A stretch of 5,935 nt of DNA, from positions 1 to 5,935 of the forward strand of contig CADCPV010000389.1 of NCBI GenBank assembly GCA_902803345.1, written 5' to 3'. This DNA comes from an uncultured Eubacteriales bacterium. GTDB taxonomy: Bacteria > Bacillota_A > Clostridia > Lachnospirales > Lachnospiraceae. Of this stretch, positions 1 to 4,100 are shown piece after piece; position 1 is the stretch's first letter; each line of letters opens with the position of its first letter. A program made the translations under genes and the position numbers. A model generated the notes under the pieces. It searched no databases and was not told the DNA's origin. It saw only the letters and a list, made by a program, of their open reading frames with translations.

Positions 1-92
1 ATCAGAGCGTTGATGCGTTTCAGTGTTTTCTTGTCCTGAGTCTGCCAATACAGATACTCATCCCAGGCAATGTCGGACCAGAGCTTCTCCAT
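1..92 (-). CDS. yoeB: YoeB/Txe-family mRNA-interferase toxin, N-terminal part (runs off the left edge)
   Basis: Only the first 30 residues lie in the window, reading MEKLWSDIAWDEYLYWQTQD and then KKTLKRINAL. This is the conserved YoeB opening, with the W-x6-YLYWQ-x-D(K/R) and K-(R/K)-IN-x-LI pattern. Known YoeB proteins are about 84-90 residues long, bind the ribosome and cleave mRNA at the A site. The catalytic Glu, Arg and C-terminal His lie in the missing part, so activity cannot be judged. The ATG follows the antitoxin stop after only 3 nt. A GGAGG sits 8 nt upstream, inside the last antitoxin codons, so the two genes are translationally coupled as in yefM-yoeB operons. The family call is secure from the opening motif plus the antitoxin neighbour. 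Whether the gene is intact past the window edge is unknown. Confidence 0.9.
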   Translation of the reverse strand, partial: MEKLWSDIAWDEYLYWQTQDKKTLKRINAL

Positions 93-95
93 ATA

Positions 96-341
96 TTAAT
101 CCTCCAGAAGCTCATGCTTCTCTCCCTGATCTGCATTAAGCTGGGCAAACGCACGATCAAGTTTTTCAAGATATAAGGCATTACGGATGGCTTTTTCCAT
201 CTCATTGTAACGGGAGAGACTCAAAATTACAACATTGCGATCCGCTTTTCTGGTGACAATAACTGTTTCATTCTGATCAGTTGCGAGATCGCAGTATTCT
301 TTCAGATTGTTTCTGACAGAAGTATAGTTTGCGGCTACCAT
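96..341 (-). CDS. yefM: YefM/Phd-family antitoxin (81 aa)
   Basis: Predicted antitoxin that binds and inhibits the YoeB-like toxin encoded just downstream and, by family knowledge, represses its own operon. The N-terminal half has the Phd/YefM DNA-binding fold signature: NYTSVRNNLKEYCDLA (residues 5-20), then the strand-rich ETVIVTRKADRNVVILSLSRYNEME (residues 25-49), where VTRK and V-(I/L)-x-S-L-x-x-Y are typical. The C-terminal third (about 50-81) is acidic and charged, as expected for the flexible toxin-binding tail. The reading frame is open upstream to an ATG at 386, but that start would lie inside the promoter. I chose the internal ATG at 341 because it gives MVAANYTSVRNNL, the normal family N-terminus and length (about 80-85), and has a GAAAGGA at 354-360, although the 12-nt spacing is a little long. 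The stop is 3 nt from the toxin ATG. Confidence 0.9.
   Translation of the reverse strand: MVAANYTSVRNNLKEYCDLATDQNETVIVTRKADRNVVILSLSRYNEMEKAIRNALYLEKLDRAFAQLNADQGEKHELLED
101..105 (-). promoter_or_regulatory. Toxin ribosome binding site inside the antitoxin gene
   Basis: On the minus strand a perfect GGAGG lies in the last antitoxin codons, 8 nt before the toxin ATG at 92. It fixes the toxin start and means toxin translation depends on a site overlapping the antitoxin reading frame, which is typical of coupled toxin-antitoxin genes. Confidence 0.8.
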
Positions 342-377
342 AAAATAATCAATTCCTTTCGATTTAATGTCAAGAAT

Positions 378-406
378 ACTGTACAATATATTGAACAGAA
401 TGTCAA
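378..406 (-). promoter_or_regulatory. Sigma70-type promoter of the toxin-antitoxin operon
   Basis: Read on the minus strand there is a perfect -35 TTGACA (401-406), a 17-bp spacer and a -10 TACAGT (378-383, 4 of 6 matches to TATAAT). Transcription would start near 371, about 30 nt before the chosen antitoxin ATG at 341, leaving room for its GAAAGGA ribosome binding site. This is the best promoter match in the window. Confidence 0.7.
379..398. promoter_or_regulatory. Palindromic operator for YefM/YoeB autorepression
   Basis: CTGTACAATATATTGAACAG is a 20-bp palindrome with 9 of 10 base pairs symmetric; only positions 5 and 16 mismatch. It fills most of the -35/-10 spacer and overlaps the -10, so a bound repressor would block RNA polymerase. 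It contains TGTACA, the core reported for the yefM-yoeB operator of Escherichia coli (established knowledge). That this antitoxin binds here is inference. Confidence 0.7.
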
Positions 407-539
407 GAGGAACGCGAATTCATCAAACCACCAAAAGAAGAGAAAGAAATGGGCCAGACAGTATACAAAGCAAAGGAAGACCCGACATACCAAAAAGTGT
501 ATATCGATATTGAGCACCTGCATACCACGAATAAAACCA

Positions 540-545
540 AAGGAG
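540..545 (+). promoter_or_regulatory. Ribosome binding site deciding the SGNH hydrolase start
   Basis: AAGGAG at 540-545 is 8 nt before the ATG at 554. The reading frame is open further upstream to an ATG at 449, but that start has only a purine-rich AGAGAAAG stretch before it. This site therefore favours the 554 start. Confidence 0.75.
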
Positions 546-553
546 ATGAAACG

Positions 554-1288
554 ATGGCGATTACAGAGGAAACGAGACAGAGCGAACTGTACCGGGAGAT
601 CACGGCAGAATTTTCAAAGAGCGTCGGCGTACAGATGATGGAGCGCATGAAGGTCGAACAGGCGCAGAAGGTCCGGAATTTCCGGACGCTGAATGCGATG
701 GCGGAGCCCGGCGGAATCCTGTTTACGGGTTCGTCTTTGATGGAGCAGTTCCCCGTAGTAGAAATGGCGGTTTCAGCCGGCGTCAAGGCGCGTGTCTATA
801 ACCGCGGCATCGGCGGAACAACGACGGATGATTTCCTCCGTGAGATTGATACTGTGCTGCTCGACCTCGCGCCCTCGAAAGTATTTATCAATATCGGCAC
901 AAACGATATGACGGACCGTGTTTATGGCGATGCCTGGAAGGAGCATTTAGAAGCAAATTACGAAAAGATCCTCCAAATCGCAAAGGAAAAGATCCCGGAA
1001 GCCGAGATTTACTGCATGGCTTACTATCCGACGAATCATCATCTCCCTGACCAGAATGAATGGACCTATGCGATGCTGAAGGACCGGACGAAGGAGAATA
1101 TCGCCGAATGTTCGGCGCGTGTGAGGGCACTCGCGGAAAAGTACGGATATCATTATATCGATGTCAACGAAGGACTGTACGATGAGATCGGCGAGCAGAA
1201 GAAGGAATATGCGATCGACGGCGTGCATATGATAGCCGAGGCGTATAAGGTTGTTTTTGAGAACCTGAAGCCCTATCTGCCGCTGTAA
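554..1288 (+). CDS. SGNH/GDSL-family hydrolase, probable carbohydrate esterase (244 aa)
   Basis: Predicted serine ester hydrolase of the SGNH fold. All four blocks are visible: block I ILFTGSSLME (residues 55-64), with the catalytic Ser likely S61 in a G-S-S variant of GDS; block II NRGIGG (83-88); block III GTND (115-118), giving the oxyanion Asn N117; and block V DGVH (222-225), giving the catalytic Asp and His. The length suits a single-domain member. There is no signal peptide or membrane segment, so it should act in the cytoplasm. An AAGGAG 8 nt upstream supports the start. An in-frame extension to an ATG at 449 would add 35 residues (MGQTVYKAKEDPTYQKVY onwards) that are not part of the SGNH fold. 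Relatives act on acetylated sugars, lipids or other esters, so the substrate cannot be read off. Its position before GH43 and GH78 genes suggests deacetylation of plant oligosaccharides, which is inference. Confidence 0.88.
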   Translation: MAITEETRQSELYREITAEFSKSVGVQMMERMKVEQAQKVRNFRTLNAMAEPGGILFTGSSLMEQFPVVEMAVSAGVKARVYNRGIGGTTTDDFLREIDTVLLDLAPSKVFINIGTNDMTDRVYGDAWKEHLEANYEKILQIAKEKIPEAEIYCMAYYPTNHHLPDQNEWTYAMLKDRTKENIAECSARVRALAEKYGYHYIDVNEGLYDEIGEQKKEYAIDGVHMIAEAYKVVFENLKPYLPL

Positions 1289-1310
1289 AGCAACTTGTCT
1301 GGCGCAGTAA

Positions 1311-1340
1311 TTATCATTCCGGAAAATTCAGGAATACAAT
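1311..1340 (+). promoter_or_regulatory. Candidate promoter for the glycosidase gene cluster
   Basis: TTATCA (1311-1316, 4 of 6 to TTGACA), an 18-bp spacer and TACAAT (1335-1340, 5 of 6 to TATAAT) lie in the 91-nt gap between the SGNH gene and the GH39 remnant. Transcription would start near 1347, just before the GGAGG at 1354-1358. There is no clear terminator after the SGNH gene, so read-through from it is equally possible. Confidence 0.4.
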
Positions 1341-1353
1341 AAAACTTCGGAAA

Positions 1354-1377
1354 GGAGGGCCGGTGCAAAAGGCCGGC
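1354..1377 (+). promoter_or_regulatory. Strong Shine-Dalgarno followed by a small hairpin before the GH39 remnant
   Basis: GGAGG (1354-1358, within AAAGGAGG) is 21 nt from the ATG at 1380, too far for normal use. Between them GCCGG (1359-1363) can pair with CCGGC (1373-1377) around a 9-nt loop. Folding this stem would bring the Shine-Dalgarno to within a few bases of the ATG. The pairing is seen in the sequence; the functional role is inference. Confidence 0.4.
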
Positions 1378-1379
1378 GC

Positions 1380-1716
1380 ATGAAAATGGCAATTCAATAT
1401 GCAGTCAATTTAAATGAAGAGGGGAGGGAATACCCTCACTACTGGGAACTCTGCGTCGGCTCCTGCCACGCAGCGACGATCCTCCGCGCGGACGTGCAGG
1501 CGCAGATCCGCCGTGATCGATTCGAAGCATGCGAACCCGCTCGGCTGCTGGGAAGCACAGGGCAAGCCGGAGTATCCGACGAAGGCGCAGCTTGCCGAAC
1601 TCGAGCTTGCGTCCCAGCTTGTATGGGAAAACATTCCGGCAGAGGCAGGCAGAAACGTGCTGAAGCTGAAACTGGAGCCGGAGAGTGCTGCGATCGTAAA
1701 GGCGGTACTGGCATAG
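1380..1716 (+). pseudogene. GH39 beta-xylosidase-like gene with the central part deleted
   Basis: The first about 44 codons (from ATG 1380) read MKMAIQYAVNLNEEG, then YPHYWELCVGSCHAATILRA and DVQAQIRR, which is the N-terminal signature of GH39 beta-xylosidases (the HYWE-CVGSCHA...LR-D...Q element). From about 1513 a different frame reads VIDSKHANPLGCWEAQGKPE, then YPTKAQLAELELASQLVWEN, and ends at TAG 1714-1716 after KLKLEPESAAIVKAVLA. That is the C-terminal end of the same family, where HANP-x-x-x-WE-x-G-x-P-(E/D)-Y-(P/L) precedes a final strand. GH39 enzymes usually have about 500 residues, so roughly 380-400 residues, including the catalytic TIM barrel and both catalytic Glu, are missing. 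The junction is near 1509-1516 and shifts frame by one. The longest ORF through the junction translates the C-terminal part out of frame. The product would be inactive. Confidence 0.82.
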
Positions 1717-1752
1717 CGTGTAATTTATGTGCCGGGGTATCGCGAAAGTGAC

Positions 1753-1789
1753 GGGATCCCTCGACTCCCTTACGGTCGCTCGGGATGAC
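1753..1789. repeat. REP-like dispersed intergenic hairpin repeat
   Basis: A 37-bp element begins GGGATCCCTCGACTC and ends CGCTCGGGATGAC. It forms an imperfect hairpin: ATCCC (1756-1760) pairs with GGGAT (1782-1786), and CGAC (1762-1765) with GTCG (1775-1778), separated by a small internal loop. Its layout closely resembles the GGATC(C/T)TTCGACTC...GCTCAGGATGAC intergenic repeat I recall from many bacterial genomes; that resemblance is from memory. No T-run follows, so it is not a good terminator. It separates the GH39 remnant from the GH3-like remnant. Copy number in the genome cannot be seen here. Confidence 0.65.
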
Positions 1790-1791
1790 AG

Positions 1792-2013
1792 GGGCAAACC
1801 CGGAATGCCATTTTTCTCAAGATCATTGCACCGCTGCAGGAGAAGATCATCGCAGCTTACGGCGATGTAGCGAAGGCAACGAAGATCCCGCCGGAGATCC
1901 AGGCCATGATGGACCGGATGAGCGTCGAAGCCACCTTAAAGCAGATGGGCAAACTGGTTACGCCGGATATTGTACATACACTGAACGGGGCACTGAATGA
2001 GGTGAAAAAATAA
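1792..2013 (+). pseudogene. 3' fragment of a probable GH3 glycosidase, start and catalytic region lost
   Basis: This frame is open from just after the repeat (in-frame TGA at 1786-1788) to TAA 2011-2013. The protein-like part begins about 1807 and reads AIFLKIIAPLQEKIIAAYGD, then VAKATKIPPEIQAMMDRMSV, and ends MGKLVTPDIVHTLNGALNEVKK. No ATG, GTG or TTG with a ribosome binding site precedes it; the first Met codons are internal (the MMDRM region). The short helical tail with an M-S-(V/L)...L-x-x-(M/L)-G...-(T/I)-x-(D/E)-x-(V/L)-x-x-L-N pattern resembles the extreme C-terminus of bacterial GH3 beta-glucosidases/xylosidases of Clostridia. The broken-gene call is firmer than the family call. The stop is 19 nt before the GH43 ATG, so the original gene was probably in the same operon. 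Another multi-domain glycosidase is possible. Confidence 0.55.
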
Positions 2014-2019
2014 CAGAAA

Positions 2020-2025
2020 AAGGAG
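2020..2025 (+). promoter_or_regulatory. Ribosome binding site of the GH43 gene
   Basis: AAGGAG at 2020-2025, 7 nt before the ATG at 2033, lies in the 19-nt gap after the GH3-like fragment. It supports the chosen GH43 start, whose MLTYCNPLDL opening is a usual start for this enzyme type. Confidence 0.75.
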
Positions 2026-2032
2026 AATCACT

Positions 2033-3886
2033 ATGCTGACTTACTGCAACCCACTGGATTTATCCTATCGTTATCAGCATCATAAAGAAGGGGAGAAATG
2101 CTGCGGCGTGCGTGAAGGCGCGGATCCCACGCTCATTTTCTTTAAGGGCGTCTATTACGTGTTTGTTTCCATGTCGGCGGGTTTCTGGTACAGTAAAGAC
2201 CTGCTGAACTGGGAATTCCACGAAGATACGGAGCTTCTGATTTACGATTATGCGCCGGATGTGCGGCAGATCGGGGATTATCTCTATTTCTGCGCCTCGA
2301 AGCGCGAAACAAACTGCCCGATCCTTCGCACGAAGGATCCGCTGACAGAGGACTTCGAGGAAGTCTCGGCGCCTTTCCCCTTCTGGGATCCGGATCTGTT
2401 CCTGGATGACGACGGGAGGGTGTACCTCTACTGGGGATGCACGAATACCGACCCGATTTACGGTGTTGAGATGGACCCGGAAACAATGACACCGATCGGA
2501 GAGAAAAAAGAGCTGATTTTTGGCCGCGAGAAGGAGATTGGCTACGAGCGTCCCGGTGAGAACGGCGCGGTAGAAGACAAGGAAAACAGCGTGGTTTACC
2601 AGCACCTGAAACAGCTTGTAAATCCCGAAACAGGACGTATCGAACTCCCGAAGAAGATGGAAGGCCAGACAGGCTATTCTGCCGAAATGCTCAACAAAAT
2701 GTTCTTTTCCATCGGCAGGCCCTATATCGAAGGCGCGTTTATGACGAAGCATGACGGACGCTATTATCTGCAGTACGCCTGCCCCGGTACAGAGTACAAT
2801 ACCTATGCCGACGGTGTGTACGTATCAGATGCCCCGCTCGGCCCTTATACCATGCAGCAAAGCAACCCATTCTCTTCCAAGCCGGGCGGATTCATCACGG
2901 CCGCCGGACATGGCAGCACCATCGAGGACGAGTTCGGGAATTACTGGCATGCTGCGTCCATGCGTATCAGCATCGGCCACATGTTTGAACGGCGCATCGG
3001 CCTGTTCCCTGCGGGATTTGACAAAGACGGGGTGATGTTCTGCAACCAGAATTTTGCGGATTATCCGCACCGAGTTCTTAGAGAACGCTTCGATGCAGCA
3101 GGCCAGCAGCCGGAATGGATGCTTTTAAGCTATAAAAAGCCGGTTTCTGCCTCTTCCACAGCGGAGGGCAGCAGTCCCGATCTTGCGGTCGACGAGGATA
3201 TCAGGACCTGGTGGAGCGCCGCAACGGCTGATGAAGGAGAGTGGCTTTCGGTAGATCTTGGGAAGATTTCAGATGTCCGGGCAATCCAGGTCAATCTGGC
3301 AGATGAAAATGTGCTTGTGGATTTCCCCAAGGAAAGCTACGGCGATGAGCGGCATACACGTCATATTGAAACACGGCCGCAGCTTTCGCAGTATACTGTT
3401 GAATCCAGCGAGGATGGTGAAAACTGGAGCACTCTCGAGAATGTTTCTCGGGAATGCTCCAACGGATATTATGAATATGCAGACGGGATCAGGGCCCGCT
3501 TCGTCCGGGTGACCGGCGGCGCACTGCCTTATCACCAGCCGCTTCGGATCAGCGGCCTCCGCATTTTCGGAAACGGAGATGGGGAGAAACCAGCGCAGGC
3601 AAAAGCTTCGGCAGTTCGTCTCGGTGATCTGAACGGAAAAGTATTTTGGCAGCCGATCGAAGGCGCGCAGGGCTGCAACGTACGCTACGGCATCGCACCG
3701 GACAAGCTTTATCAATCCTGGATGGTCTATGGTACGAGTGAAGTGGAACTGACGACCCTGATCAAAGGGCAGGATTACTGGATTTCGGTAGACAGCTTCA
3801 ATGAAAACGGCATCACGGAAGGCGAACTGATTCATCTTTCTGCCTGCAGATCCCGATGTCCTACACGATCAAAGGCATCAAACTGA
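2033..3886 (+). CDS. GH43 glycosidase with F5/8 type C and Fn3-like domains, aberrant C-terminal tail (617 aa)
   Basis: Predicted five-bladed beta-propeller glycosidase removing arabinose, xylose or a related sugar from plant oligosaccharides. Catalytic domain, about residues 1-355: likely base D31 in GADPT, pKa-modulating D119 in FWDPDLFLDDDG, acid E233 in YIEGAF, and H293 in the conserved GHGST. An insertion rich in charged residues (about 160-228) sits before the acid blade. An F5/8C (discoidin/CBM32-like) domain follows at about 366-514 (AVDEDIRTWWSA, LSVDLG, RFVRVTGG), then an Fn3-like domain at about 525-600 ending in VDSFNENGITEGELIHL. There is no signal peptide, so it is probably cytoplasmic. 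The last about 14 residues (SACRSRCPTRSKASN) do not belong to the family: from about 3840 the DNA is the 3' end of a phosphodiesterase gene read in another frame. The main domains look complete, so the enzyme may still work. The exact GH43 substrate is not predictable here. Confidence 0.88.
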   Translation: MLTYCNPLDLSYRYQHHKEGEKCCGVREGADPTLIFFKGVYYVFVSMSAGFWYSKDLLNWEFHEDTELLIYDYAPDVRQIGDYLYFCASKRETNCPILRTKDPLTEDFEEVSAPFPFWDPDLFLDDDGRVYLYWGCTNTDPIYGVEMDPETMTPIGEKKELIFGREKEIGYERPGENGAVEDKENSVVYQHLKQLVNPETGRIELPKKMEGQTGYSAEMLNKMFFSIGRPYIEGAFMTKHDGRYYLQYACPGTEYNTYADGVYVSDAPLGPYTMQQSNPFSSKPGGFITAAGHGSTIEDEFGNYWHAASMRISIGHMFERRIGLFPAGFDKDGVMFCNQNFADYPHRVLRERFDAAGQQPEWMLLSYKKPVSASSTAEGSSPDLAVDEDIRTWWSAATADEGEWLSVDLGKISDVRAIQVNLADENVLVDFPKESYGDERHTRHIETRPQLSQYTVESSEDGENWSTLENVSRECSNGYYEYADGIRARFVRVTGGALPYHQPLRISGLRIFGNGDGEKPAQAKASAVRLGDLNGKVFWQPIEGAQGCNVRYGIAPDKLYQSWMVYGTSEVELTTLIKGQDYWISVDSFNENGITEGELIHLSACRSRCPTRSKASN

Positions 3887-4059
3887 ACCTGACCAAACGG
3901 AACTATATCAGAAGGGCACATCGCATGAACATCGCAGTTCAGTTTTGGACCATCAATGATGAGAATGACATGCGTTTCCTCATTGAGCGGGGTGTGGATG
4001 CCATCATGACGGATGACCCCCAGCTTCTGCGCCGGGTACTGGAGGAATATCGGAACTGA
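3841..4059 (+). pseudogene. 3' fragment of a glycerophosphodiester phosphodiesterase (GDPD) gene
   Basis: In the frame of 3844-4059 the sequence reads LQIPMSYTIKGIKLNLTKRN, then YIRRAHRMNIAVQFWTINDE, and then NDMRFLIERGVDAIMTDDPQ before ending LLRRVLEEYRN. This is the C-terminal end of a GDPD TIM barrel. The AH-x-x-x-(L/I)-x-V-(Q/H)-x-WT-(V/I)-ND element, followed by the (E/L)-x-GVD-x-I-(M/I)-TD-x-P motif, is highly characteristic. GDPD enzymes hydrolyse glycerophosphodiesters to glycerol-3-phosphate and an alcohol and are about 240 residues or longer; only about 72 remain. The metal-binding and catalytic HRG/E-x-D region is absent, so the product cannot be active. The fragment overlaps the last 40 nt of the GH43 reading frame, a junction that replaced the GH43 stop. 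Internal Met codons at 3856 and 3925 could initiate, but only the second has a weak AAGG upstream. Confidence 0.87.
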
Positions 4060-4086
4060 GCCGAAGAAACAGATGTTTTGGAAAAG

Positions 4087-4092
4087 AAAGGA
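4087..4092 (+). promoter_or_regulatory. Ribosome binding site of the rhamnosidase gene
   Basis: AAAGGA at 4087-4092, 8 nt before the ATG at 4101, lies in the 41-nt gap after the GDPD fragment. I see no promoter or terminator in this gap, so the gene is probably co-transcribed with GH43. Confidence 0.7.
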
Positions 4093-4100
4093 ACACATTC

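Larger units (their letters stand above)
366..408. repeat. Direct repeat AATGTCAAGA flanking the operator palindrome
   Basis: AATGTCAAGA occurs exactly at 366-375 and again at 399-408, in the same orientation, 33 bp apart (about three helical turns), one copy on each side of the 379-398 palindrome. The right copy contains the -35 element (TGTCAA, TTGACA on the minus strand). The copies could be secondary operator sites or the trace of a small duplication. The match is exact; the function is unknown. Confidence 0.6.

Noticed and set aside
342..386. An upstream start for the antitoxin at 386
   Set aside because: It would put the start codon inside the -10 and operator, before the predicted transcription start, and add 15 residues absent from the family.
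511..536. A possible promoter before the SGNH gene (TTGAGC, 16 bp, TAAAAC)
   Set aside because: The -10 match is poor and the spacing short; not enough to report as a feature.
1316..1335. A possible terminator after the SGNH gene (ATTCC...GGAAT)
   Set aside because: Short 5-bp AT-rich stem with a 10-nt loop and no T-run after it.
1380..1751. A single 123-residue plus-strand reading frame
   Set aside because: It runs through the GH39 junction; after about residue 45 it translates the GH39 C-terminal coding sequence in the wrong frame, so it is not a real gene.
1793..1815. A possible terminator (GGCA...TGCC stem followed by ATTTTT)
   Set aside because: The stem is only 4 bp with a 9-nt loop, too weak for an intrinsic terminator, and it overlaps the beginning of the GH3-like fragment.
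2060..2752. A 230-codon open frame on the minus strand
   Set aside because: It is opposite the GH43 catalytic domain, with no motif and no convincing ribosome binding site; a shadow.
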